A stretch of 19,669 nt of DNA from an uncultured Bacilli bacterium (lineage in GTDB: Bacteria; Bacillota_I; Bacilli_A; RF39; UBA660): NCBI GenBank assembly GCA_947624535.1, contig CANQKU010000008.1, positions 1-19,669 of the forward strand, written 5' to 3'. Under the pieces are notes generated by a model. It did not search any database. It saw nothing but the letters and a program-made list of their open reading frames with translations, and was not told the origin of the DNA. Made by a program: the position numbers and the translations under genes. This document shows positions 7,651 through 13,878 of the stretch, piece by piece (positions within the stretch are counted from its first letter, which is position 1; every line of letters begins with the position of its first letter).

Positions 7651-8301
7651 TTAACCTTCTGGTGCTGGTACTGGATTATCAGTATTATTTGTACCCTTAC
7701 CAGATTTAGATTGAATTGCTTCTACTCTTATTTTTCCTGCAAATACTTTTCCATTGATAGCGCTTGTTGCATTTTGATCAACCCAAAGTTTTAAAGTAAA
7801 CTGCTTAGATTCAGTAGCACCTAAAGTACCAGTATATAATTTTCTAGCAGGGTGTGCTCCTGTACTACTTAATAAACCTGTTGCTTCATCTGAGTCATAA
7901 GTTAAGGAATATTTGATATTAGCATCAGCTAAACGTTGTTCAGGTGTAATTGTTTGAGGTTGTTCATCCTTATCATTATATTCATCTACGTCATCTAAGT
8001 AGATTGTGTAATTAGCTTCAATATCTCCATTATTTTTTAATGTAAAGATATATCCATCTTGAGTTTTTCCCTCTACATCTGTCATTGGCTCTGCTTTTTC
8101 GCCATCTAAATATACACCATCTTGCTCATTTTCAAAAATTAAATCAAATGTACCAGTTTTAACTACATTTACTTTCTCTGCATTTCTAGTTACTGTAAGC
8201 CATGCATATGTAACACCTATAACTGCTACTAAAAATACAGCAGTAATTGCTAAAACAATACCTTGGACATTACGTTTTTTAGGTTGTTCTAAATTTTCCA
8301 T
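7651..8301 (-). CDS. TasA/camelysin-like secreted protein, type 2, cassette 3
   Basis: This 216-residue exported protein has a SipW-type signal peptide: a short basic start (QPKKRN), a hydrophobic stretch at about 13-32, then TYAWLTV, with cleavage expected after TYA. The mature start, with VVKTGTFDL followed by an acidic stretch, resembles the SGTLDL region of Bacillus TasA, and LKNNGDIEANYTIYL matches the N-x-G core strand of that family. AEPMTDVEGK, LKLWVDQNATSAINGK and VFAGKIRVEAIQ are shared by all three type-2 copies. The tail ends NPVPAPEG. Where other copies have HPNR, this one has HPAR. It lies 39 bases after its type-1 partner, has a GAGGAGG ribosome site, and is followed by a terminator. 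A fibre or surface-matrix subunit role is inferred from TasA and camelysin; direct homology needs profile or structure comparison. Confidence 0.85.
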   Translation of the reverse strand: MENLEQPKKRNVQGIVLAITAVFLVAVIGVTYAWLTVTRNAEKVNVVKTGTFDLIFENEQDGVYLDGEKAEPMTDVEGKTQDGYIFTLKNNGDIEANYTIYLDDVDEYNDKDEQPQTITPEQRLADANIKYSLTYDSDEATGLLSSTGAHPARKLYTGTLGATESKQFTLKLWVDQNATSAINGKVFAGKIRVEAIQSKSGKGTNNTDNPVPAPEG

Positions 8302-8340
8302 TTATTTATCCTCCTCTAATTTATTTTAATTTTTTTATTA

Positions 8341-8985
8341 TTATGGTTCAGGTGTTGGAACTGGGTTAGTATCATTATCTGTACCAATTTCAGATTTTGA
8401 TTGAATTGCTTCTACTCTTATTTTTCCAGCAAAAACTTGTCCCATAACCTCATTTGTTGCATTTTCATCAATCCACAAGTTTAATGTAAAATCTTTAGTT
8501 TCTTTACCGTTAATAGTTCCAGTAAATAATTTCCTATTTGGATGATCTCCAGTTGAACTTAGTAAGCCAGTTGTTTTTGAAGTTTCATAGTTTAATGCAT
8601 ATCCAATAAATTCATCATTCATACGATTATCAACTGAAACAGGTGCCTCACTATTTTTAGGAGTGTACTGTTCTACATCATCTAAGTAAATTGTGTAATT
8701 AGCATTAATATCTCCAGTATTATGTAATGTAAATTTATATGGTGTTAACTTTAGACCATCTTCACTTGTCATAGGTTGAGCTTCATCTCCATCTATGAAA
8801 ATACCTTCACTTTCACTTTCGATTAATAACTCTAAAGTACCTGTTTTAATGACATTTACTTTTGTTCCTTCTTTTGTCACTGTTAGCCAAGCATAGGTTA
8901 CTCCTACTATTGCAACTACTAATAAAACTGCAACTATTGCAATTAATCCTCCATTTTTGCTTCTTTGTTTTTCCAAATTTTCCAT
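8341..8985 (-). CDS. TasA/camelysin-like secreted protein, type 1, cassette 3
   Basis: This 214-residue type-1 paralogue is the first gene of cassette 3. The signal region is EKQRSKNGG, then hydrophobic residues to TYAWLTVTKEG, with cleavage likely after TYA. The mature domain has VIKTGTLEL, GIFIDGDEAQPMTSE, LHNTGDINANYTIYLDDV, HPNRKLFTG and LWIDENATNEVMG, then the shared FAGKIRVEAIQSKS and a proline-rich tail ending NPVPTPEP. The type-1 marks are KNGG before the hydrophobic stretch, GDEAQPM (AEPM in type 2) and NEVMG (SAINGK in type 2). No cysteines are present. The ATG follows an AAAGGAG site. The promoter region is the palindrome-rich stretch 9019-9115. Function is inferred as an extracellular structural subunit, probably acting with the type-2 partner encoded just downstream. 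Confidence 0.85.
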   Translation of the reverse strand: MENLEKQRSKNGGLIAIVAVLLVVAIVGVTYAWLTVTKEGTKVNVIKTGTLELLIESESEGIFIDGDEAQPMTSEDGLKLTPYKFTLHNTGDINANYTIYLDDVEQYTPKNSEAPVSVDNRMNDEFIGYALNYETSKTTGLLSSTGDHPNRKLFTGTINGKETKDFTLNLWIDENATNEVMGQVFAGKIRVEAIQSKSEIGTDNDTNPVPTPEP

Positions 8986-9018
8986 TAAAAAATACTCCTT
9001 TCTTTATTCTACAATTTT

Positions 9019-9047
9019 ATTATGACATAATTTTTATCAATTGATAA
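9019..9047 (-). promoter_or_regulatory. Putative promoter of cassette 3 overlapping an operator-like palindrome
   Basis: On the minus strand TTATCA (9042-9047), 17 bases, then CATAAT (9019-9024). The -35-like hexamer is one arm of the TTATCAATTGATAA palindrome at 9034-9047. The same arrangement recurs in cassette 2. Both hexamers are imperfect, which would suit a regulated promoter. Confidence 0.5.
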
Positions 9048-9115
9048 GTATTTATATTAAATTAATATAAATACTTATCAATTGATAAGTATTTATATTA
9101 AATTAATATAAATAC
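9034..9115. repeat. Perfect 41-bp tandem duplication made of two palindromes
   Basis: Bases 9034-9074 and 9075-9115 are identical. Each unit contains the 14-bp palindrome TTATCAATTGATAA and then a 27-bp palindrome with arms GTATTTATATTAA and TTAATATAAATAC around one central A. At the junction the first palindrome is a full 16 bp (CTTATCAATTGATAAG, 9074-9089). Next to it a 12-bp element, TTTGACACTTTT, is also in tandem (9123-9134 and 9135-9146). The region between the type-1 gene and the cassette-2 terminator (9147-9221) holds nothing else I can assign, apart from one AAGTGTC at 9170-9176 in inverse orientation to the GACACTT elements. Confidence 0.9.
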
Positions 9116-9218
9116 TACAAAATTTGACACTTTTTTTGACACTTTTTACTGTGATTTTTCTTAGAATTTAAGTGTCTATAAATTTTAGTTTATAGTTATT
9201 TTACTTTATTTTGAGATG

Positions 9219-9252
9219 AAAAAAATAGAATAATTTTTAACTATTCTATTTA
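9219..9252. terminator. Terminator of TasA-like cassette 2
   Basis: The stem AAATAGAATA (9223-9232) with TATTCTATTT (9242-9251) is followed on the minus strand by a U run. The same stem closes the other two cassettes; only the loop differs. Confidence 0.85.
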
Positions 9253-9263
9253 AATTTCCTAAA

Positions 9264-9917
9264 TTAATCTTTACTTGGTGCTGGTACTGGAGATTCATTA
9301 TTTTCACCTACTCCAGATTTAGATTGAATTGCTTCTACTCTGATTTTTCCTGCAAATACTTTTCCATTAATGGCGCTTGTTGCATTTTGATCAACCCAAA
9401 GTTTTAAGGTAAATCGTTTAGATTCAGAAGCTCCCAACTTACCAGTAAATAAATGTCTATTTGGATGTGTTCCAGTATTATTTAATGAACCTTCTAATTC
9501 ATTAGAATCATCATAAGTTAATAAATATTTTATATTTTCATCAGGTAAACGATTTTCATCCAAAATAGTTTGTGATTGATCTGTTTTGTCATTATATTCT
9601 GAAACGTTATCTAAATATATAGTATAATTAGCTTCAATATCTCCACTATTAGTTAAAGTAAAACTATATCCCTCTTGTGATTTTCCCTCTACATCTGTCA
9701 TTGGTTCGGCTTTCGTACCATCTAGATATATGCCTTCAGTTTCATTATCAAAAGTCAAATCAAATGTACCAGTTTTAACTACATTTACTTTCTCTGCATT
9801 TCTAGTTACTGTAAGCCATGCATAAGTAACACCTATGACTACTACTAAGAATACGGCAATAACAGCTAAAGCAATACCCTGAATATTGTGCTTTTTAGAT
9901 TGTTCTAAATTTTCCAT
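9264..9917 (-). CDS. TasA/camelysin-like secreted protein, type 2, cassette 2
   Basis: This 217-residue protein is the closest visible relative of the 7651-8301 product; much of the first 60 residues matches, including TYAWLTVTRNAEKVNVV. The signal peptide has a basic KKHN, a hydrophobic core and TYAW. The mature part has TGTFDLTFDNE, TKAEPMTDVEGKS, LTNSGDIEANYTIYLDNV, HPNRHLFTGKLG, LKLWVDQNATSAINGK and IRVEAIQSKSG, with a tail SPVPAPSKD. The differences cluster in the middle (about 103-135), between the YTIYL strand and the HPNR turn. The ribosome site is AAGGAG. It follows the type-1 gene by 49 bases and ends at the cassette-2 terminator. No cysteine, LPXTG motif or second membrane segment is present, so it is presumably released or assembled non-covalently. 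Confidence 0.85.
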   Translation of the reverse strand: MENLEQSKKHNIQGIALAVIAVFLVVVIGVTYAWLTVTRNAEKVNVVKTGTFDLTFDNETEGIYLDGTKAEPMTDVEGKSQEGYSFTLTNSGDIEANYTIYLDNVSEYNDKTDQSQTILDENRLPDENIKYLLTYDDSNELEGSLNNTGTHPNRHLFTGKLGASESKRFTLKLWVDQNATSAINGKVFAGKIRVEAIQSKSGVGENNESPVPAPSKD

Positions 9918-9966
9918 TTTTAATTCTCCTTCATTTTTATTTACGTAATAACATTAACAATTAAAC

Positions 9967-10608
9967 TTATTTAATACCAACAGGATTATTATTATCTGTA
10001 CCTATTCCAGATTTTGCCTGAATTGCTTCTACTCTTATTTTTCCTGCGAATACTTTTCCCATAACCTCATTTGTTGCATGTTCATCAATCCACAAATGTA
10101 ATGTAAAATCTTTAGTTTCTCCTGAATTAATAGTACCTGTATATAATTTTCTATTTGGATGTTCTCCTGTTGTATTTAATATACCAGTTGTACTTGTTGA
10201 ATCATAATTTAACGAATATCCAATAAATTTATCATCCATTCTATTATTTGAAACTGTAATATCTTCGCCAGTATCTCCTTCAGATTTATAAGTATCTATA
10301 TCATCTAAATAAATTGTATAATTAGTAACAATATCTCCTGTATTATGAAGTTTAAAAGTATATGGAGTCAATTTTAGACCCTCTTCACTTGTCATAGGTT
10401 GAGCTTCATCACCATCAATAAAAATGCCTGTGCCTTCATCTTCAATTACCAATTCTAAAGTTCCTGTTTTAATAACATTTACACTTTTTCCTTCTTTTGT
10501 CACTGTTAACCAGGCATATGTTACACCAACTATTGCCACAACTAATAAAACTGAAACTATTGCAATTAATCCTCCGTTCTTACTTTTTTGTTTTTCCAAA
10601 CTTTCCAT
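9967..10608 (-). CDS. TasA/camelysin-like secreted protein, type 1, cassette 2
   Basis: This 213-residue type-1 paralogue has the signal peptide KSKNGG, a hydrophobic stretch and TYAWLTVTKEG. The mature domain keeps VIKTGTLELVIE, IFIDGDEAQPMTSEEG, LHNTGDIVTNYTIYLDDI, HPNRKLYTG, LWIDEHATNEVMG and FAGKIRVEAIQ. It departs from the others at its end: the tail is short and reads NNNPVGIK, without the PAP residues seen in most copies. The variable middle contains KSEGDTGEDITVSNNR. The ATG follows an AAAGGAG site 11 bases upstream. Its upstream region carries one copy of the palindrome pair that is doubled in cassette 3. It probably shares a transcript with the 9264-9917 gene. Confidence 0.85.
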   Translation of the reverse strand: MESLEKQKSKNGGLIAIVSVLLVVAIVGVTYAWLTVTKEGKSVNVIKTGTLELVIEDEGTGIFIDGDEAQPMTSEEGLKLTPYTFKLHNTGDIVTNYTIYLDDIDTYKSEGDTGEDITVSNNRMDDKFIGYSLNYDSTSTTGILNTTGEHPNRKLYTGTINSGETKDFTLHLWIDEHATNEVMGKVFAGKIRVEAIQAKSGIGTDNNNPVGIK

Positions 10609-10641
10609 TTAAATATACTCCTTTCTTTATTCTACATTTCC

Positions 10642-10670
10642 ATTATGACATATTTCTTATCAATTGATAA
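10642..10670 (-). promoter_or_regulatory. Putative promoter of cassette 2 overlapping an operator-like palindrome
   Basis: The minus strand has TTATCA (10665-10670), 17 bases, then CATAAT (10642-10647), the same layout as cassette 3. The -35-like hexamer is an arm of the CTTATCAATTGATAAG palindrome. Confidence 0.5.
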
Positions 10671-10697
10671 GTATTTATATTAAACTAATATAAATAC
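10656..10697. repeat. Single copy of the abutting palindrome pair, cassette 2
   Basis: A perfect 16-bp palindrome, CTTATCAATTGATAAG (10656-10671), shares its last G with a 27-base inverted repeat (10671-10697). That repeat has one mismatch relative to the cassette-3 copies (a C at 10685). It is followed by TACAAAATTTGACACTTTT (10698-10716), also present beside the cassette-3 copy. Confidence 0.88.
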
Positions 10698-10734
10698 TAC
10701 AAAATTTGACACTTTTATTGTTACTTTACTCAAA

Positions 10735-10768
10735 AGAAAAATAGAATAGTTAAATGTTATTCTATTTG
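10735..10768. terminator. Terminator of TasA-like cassette 1
   Basis: The stem AAATAGAATA (10739-10748) with TATTCTATTT (10758-10767) is followed by a U-rich run on the minus strand. It is the third copy of the cassette terminator. Confidence 0.85.
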
Positions 10769-10779
10769 AACTTTTTAAA

Positions 10780-11436
10780 TTAACCTTTACTTGGAGCTGG
10801 TACTGGATTAGTGCTATTATCTGTACCTTTTTTAGATTTTGATTGAATTGCTTCTACTCTAATTTTTCCTGCAAATACTTTTCCATTGATAGCACTAGTT
10901 GCATCTTTATCAACCCAAAGTTTTAAATTGAATTGTTTAGAAACACCTGCAGCTAAAGTACCTGTATATAGTTTTCTATTTGGATGTTCTCCTGTAGTAC
11001 TTAACAAAGCAGTTGATTCAGTAGACTCATCATACGTCAATGAATATTTAATATTACTATCAGGTAAACGATTATCATCTTGAATATTTTGAGGTTGACT
11101 TTCTTTGTCATTATATGTTGAAACATTATCTAAGTATATAGTGTAATTAGCTTCGATATCTCCATTATTAGTTAAAGTAAAATTATATCCTTCATGCTCT
11201 TTACCTTCTTCATCTGTCATTGGCTCAGCATTTTCACCCTCCAAATATATTCCTTCATTTTCTTTATCAAAAGTCAAATCAAATGTACCAGTTTTAATTA
11301 CATTTACTTCTTGTGCATTTTTAGTTACAGTAAGCCAAGCATATGTAATACCAATGATTGTTACTAATAACACAGCAACTACAGCTAATATAATGCCTTG
11401 AGCATTATATTTTTTGGGTTGCTCTAAATTCTCCAT
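10780..11436 (-). CDS. TasA/camelysin-like secreted protein, type 2, cassette 1
   Basis: This 218-residue protein is the third type-2 copy. The signal peptide is QPKKYN, a hydrophobic core and TYAWLTVTKNA. It has VIKTGTFDLTFDKE, ENAEPMTDEEGK, LTNNGDIEANYTIYLDNV, HPNRKLYTGTL, LKLWVDKDATSAINGK and IRVEAIQSKS, with a tail ending NPVPAPSKG. It carries VIKTG, as in type 1, where the other type-2 copies have VVKTG, and a charged central insert (EESTAL-like region about 130-142) that differs from its paralogues. The ribosome site is AAGGAGG. It lies 44 bases after its type-1 partner and is closed by the cassette-1 terminator. Confidence 0.85.
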   Translation of the reverse strand: MENLEQPKKYNAQGIILAVVAVLLVTIIGITYAWLTVTKNAQEVNVIKTGTFDLTFDKENEGIYLEGENAEPMTDEEGKEHEGYNFTLTNNGDIEANYTIYLDNVSTYNDKESQPQNIQDDNRLPDSNIKYSLTYDESTESTALLSTTGEHPNRKLYTGTLAAGVSKQFNLKLWVDKDATSAINGKVFAGKIRVEAIQSKSKKGTDNSTNPVPAPSKG

Positions 11437-11480
11437 TTTTGATCCTCCTTCGTATTATTTTTAACAAAAATTATTAACAA

Positions 11481-12125
11481 TTAAGCTTCTCCAGGTGCCT
11501 TAACGGGATTATCATTAGTTGTACCAATTCCAGATTTTGATTGAATTGCTTCAACTCTGATTTTACCTGCAAAAATTTTTCCCATAACTTCATTAGTAGC
11601 ATTTTCATCAATCCACAAATTTAATTTAAAATCTTTAGTTTCCTTAGATTTAATACTACCTGTAAATAATTTTCTATTTGGATGAGTTCCTGTTGTATTT
11701 AATAAACCAGTTGTACTTGATTCAGTGTAATTTAACGAGTATCTAATAAAATTATCTGACATACGATTTTGAACTTGCTCAGTTCCCACGCCATCTTTAG
11801 GTGTATATTCATTTACATCATCTAAATAAATTGTATAGTTAACATCTATATCTCCTGTATTGTTAAGTTTAAAAGTATATGGAGTTAAAGCTAATCCTTC
11901 TTCACTAGTCATAGGTTGAGCTTTATCGCCATCAATAAAAATTCTATTTTCTTCGTTTTCAATTGTTAACTCCAATGTACCTGTTTTAATAACATTTACT
12001 TTTGTTCCTTCTCTTGTAACTGTTAACCAAGCATATGTGACTCCAGCTACTGCTACAACTAATAATACTGTAACAATTGCAATCAAGGCCCCATTCTTAT
12101 TCTTTTGTTTTGCTAAGCTTTTCAT
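11481..12125 (-). CDS. TasA/camelysin-like secreted protein, type 1, cassette 1
   Basis: This 214-residue type-1 copy begins MKSLAKQKNKNG and continues into a hydrophobic segment and TYAWLTVTREG. The mature domain has VIKTGTLELTIENEE, IFIDGDKAQPMTSEEG, LNNTGDIDVNYTIYLDDV, HPNRKLFTGSI, LWIDENATNEVMGK and FAGKIRVEAIQSKSG; the tail ends NPVKAPGEA. Among the type-1 copies it has the most divergent start. Its ribosome site is AAAGGAGAG. The upstream palindrome is damaged, and the 27-base palindrome seen in cassettes 2 and 3 is missing. The gene may therefore depend on read-through from the 12208-12843 gene, only 82 bases away, or on a differently regulated promoter. Confidence 0.85.
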   Translation of the reverse strand: MKSLAKQKNKNGALIAIVTVLLVVAVAGVTYAWLTVTREGTKVNVIKTGTLELTIENEENRIFIDGDKAQPMTSEEGLALTPYTFKLNNTGDIDVNYTIYLDDVNEYTPKDGVGTEQVQNRMSDNFIRYSLNYTESSTTGLLNTTGTHPNRKLFTGSIKSKETKDFKLNLWIDENATNEVMGKIFAGKIRVEAIQSKSGIGTTNDNPVKAPGEA

Positions 12126-12155
12126 AAAAAACTCTCCTTTATTATCTTAATTTCT

Positions 12156-12183
12156 ATTATGTCATATCCTTATCAATTAATAA
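12156..12183 (-). promoter_or_regulatory. Degenerate cassette promoter/operator, cassette 1
   Basis: CATAAT (12156-12161) is retained at the position seen in cassettes 2 and 3. The palindrome reads TTATCAATTAATAA (12170-12183), with the G of the second arm changed to A, and the spacer to the -35-like TTATTA is 16 rather than 17. The second palindrome is missing. Confidence 0.4.
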
Positions 12184-12207
12184 TAAAATTCTTGTACTGA
12201 TTTTTTA

Positions 12208-12843
12208 TTAATCAGATGGTGCTGGAACAGGGTTATCTTTATCTGTTCCTATACCTGCATTATCTTGGATTGCCTCTACTCTAATCTTACCAGCAAATAC
12301 TTTATCCATAGCATCATTAGTGGCATCCTCATCAATCCAAAGTTTTAAACTATATTGTTTAGACTCTCCGATTTTTAAATTAGAGGTTTCTAGAATTCTA
12401 TTTGGATGAGTTCCAATAGAATTTAATAATTTTGATTCATCATCACCAGTAAATACAAATCTAACAAATTTATCATCTATACGTGATTTACTAGTAACAG
12501 GAGTAGATATTTCTGTAACAGGATCTAAATACTCACCTACATCATCTAAATAAATTGTAAAATTCATATCAACATTCCCAGAATTACGTAATGTAAAGTC
12601 ATATGACTCTAATTTTAAACCTTCTTCTTCAGTCATAGGCTCTGCTTTTTGTCCAGTTAAATAGATACCATCATTTTCATTTTCATATTCTAATTCTAAA
12701 GATCCTGATTTAATTACATTAGTTTTAAGACCAGTACGAGTTATGATAAGCCATGCATAAGTTGAACCAATCACAGTAAAAATTAGTAATATTATAATAA
12801 TTAGTAATATATTTCTTCTATTCTTTTTCTTTGACGTCTCCAT
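12208..12843 (-). CDS. TasA/camelysin-like secreted protein, divergent leading member of the array
   Basis: This 211-residue protein has the same plan as the type-1 and type-2 proteins but belongs to neither. The basic KKKNRR start and an Ile-rich hydrophobic stretch lead to TYAWLIITRTG. It has VIKSGSLELEYE, YLTGQKAEPMTEEEG, LRNSGNVDMNFTIYLDDV, HPNRILETS, LKLWIDEDATNDAMDK and VFAGKIRVEAIQDN, with a tail NPVPAPSD. It mixes type-1 features (GLKLE, YLDDV, WIDE) with type-2 ones (GIYL, AEPM, SLKLW), as expected of an older or ancestral-like copy. The ribosome site is GGAGGG. Only 52 bases separate it from the divIVA stop, with no terminator, so it may be read from the sepF-divIVA transcript. Confidence 0.85.
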   Translation of the reverse strand: METSKKKNRRNILLIIIILLIFTVIGSTYAWLIITRTGLKTNVIKSGSLELEYENENDGIYLTGQKAEPMTEEEGLKLESYDFTLRNSGNVDMNFTIYLDDVGEYLDPVTEISTPVTSKSRIDDKFVRFVFTGDDESKLLNSIGTHPNRILETSNLKIGESKQYSLKLWIDEDATNDAMDKVFAGKIRVEAIQDNAGIGTDKDNPVPAPSD

Positions 12844-12895
12844 TTTTTAATTATCCCTCCTTTTTTAGTATTTTATATAAATAATTTATTGGATA

Positions 12896-13327
12896 CTATT
12901 CTATTTCTAATACTTCAATCTCATCTACAATTGCCATTTGTTGTTCAACAATTAACTTTAATTTTCTTTTTAAAACTTTTATATTACGTTCTAAGGTTTC
13001 AGCTTTTACTTCTATTTTTTCAGCTTTTAATAAAGCTTCATTAACAATTCTACTTGCGTTATGTTTAGCATCGGTAATTAAAACATCAGCTTCTTCTCTA
13101 GCTAATTTTTTAATATTATCTCCTGCCATTTCTGCTCTCATAATCGCATCTTTTAGCGAAGCTTCTATTTCTTTGTAGTGACTTAATTCATCTTTTAATC
13201 TAGATATTTCTATTTTTTGTTCTTGGCATTTTTTTATAATACCTTCTGTTTGATTAATTACATCAACTACAAAGTCATTAACTTCTTTACGATTATATCC
13301 GTTAGGCTCATAACTGAATTTTTCCAT
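12896..13327 (-). CDS. divIVA: DivIVA-family cell-division/polarity protein
   Basis: The protein (143 residues from the chosen start) is a cytoplasmic coiled-coil protein that binds curved membrane at septa and poles. The N-terminal domain shows FSYEPNGYNRKEVNDFV, matching the GYN-x-x-EV-x-x-F motif of DivIVA/GpsB. The rest is heptad-rich coiled coil from about 25 to the acidic end EIEVLEIE. The ATG at 13327 is preferred over an in-frame GTG nine bases earlier, because GAGGTG lies six bases before the ATG. It is short for a DivIVA, so a GpsB-like or shortened form is possible. The position 39 bases after sepF matches the Bacillota division cluster and supports the call. Confidence 0.88.
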   Translation of the reverse strand: MEKFSYEPNGYNRKEVNDFVVDVINQTEGIIKKCQEQKIEISRLKDELSHYKEIEASLKDAIMRAEMAGDNIKKLAREEADVLITDAKHNASRIVNEALLKAEKIEVKAETLERNIKVLKRKLKLIVEQQMAIVDEIEVLEIE

Positions 13328-13366
13328 TAACCTCACCTCAGATTATCGTCTTAAAGATAATTTTTT

Positions 13367-13801
13367 CTACCAGTTAAATTCATCATCCTCATCATCTTTT
13401 TCTTTTTTACTTCCTCTTGTTGTTTTTGTTTGTTGATTATCTTCGCTTATTTTTCCTTCTACATTTACATTATTAGGGGTACATAAAAATATTCCTCCAC
13501 CTAATCTTTGTAAATCACCACTGATTGCATATACAGTTCCACTTAGGAAATCTACAATTCTTTTTGCTTGATCAGGAGTAACGCGTTTTAAGTTAACAAC
13601 TACTGCATGACGTGCTTTTAAATAATCAGCAATTTGTTGAGATTCTGAATAAGCGCGGGGTTCTAATAACATCATTTTAGATCCACCTACACCATTTTCT
13701 TCTTGATATCCTTCTCTTGAATTAGTGTAATATTCTTCCTCAACTGCTGTTTCTACTACTTCTTCTCCTCCAAATAAATTTTTTAGCTTATCTAATGCCA
13801 T
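13367..13801 (-). CDS. sepF: Cell division protein SepF
   Basis: SepF bundles FtsZ filaments and anchors them to the membrane. The 144-residue protein has the expected plan: an N-terminal amphipathic helix ALDKLKNLFG (2-11), an acidic linker, a core domain at about 42-117 with KRVTPDQAKRIVDFLSG, the GDLQRLGGGIFLCTP segment, and a charged acidic tail. The start at 13801 follows GGAGG by seven bases. An upstream in-frame ATG at 13822 has that ribosome site inside it and is unlikely. sepF precedes divIVA as in many Bacillota, but ylmG and ylmH, often between the two, are absent. Confidence 0.95.
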   Translation of the reverse strand: MALDKLKNLFGGEEVVETAVEEEYYTNSREGYQEENGVGGSKMMLLEPRAYSESQQIADYLKARHAVVVNLKRVTPDQAKRIVDFLSGTVYAISGDLQRLGGGIFLCTPNNVNVEGKISEDNQQTKTTRGSKKEKDDEDDEFNW

Positions 13802-13878
13802 ACTTATTCCTCCAATGTTCATATTTTATAATTATATATTTATTGTAACACACTTATTAGAAAAAAACTATTATTTTT

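Noticed and set aside
9034..9115. CRISPR-like regular repeats
   Set aside because: There are only two abutting identical units with no spacers, no cas genes are near, and the units are promoter-linked palindromes.
9123..9150. TTGACA as a plus-strand -35 box
   Set aside because: No -10 hexamer lies 16-18 bases downstream, and no plus-strand gene follows.
7651..12843. Type IV pilin or sortase-anchored protein array
   Set aside because: The hydrophobic N-termini lack the G-F-x-x-x-E prepilin site, and no LPXTG motif or sortase is present; TYAW with a SipW-type peptidase fits better.
7611..12843. Insertion-sequence or prophage origin of the duplications
   Set aside because: No transposase, integrase, terminal inverted repeats or phage structural genes are visible; tandem duplication by recombination is sufficient.
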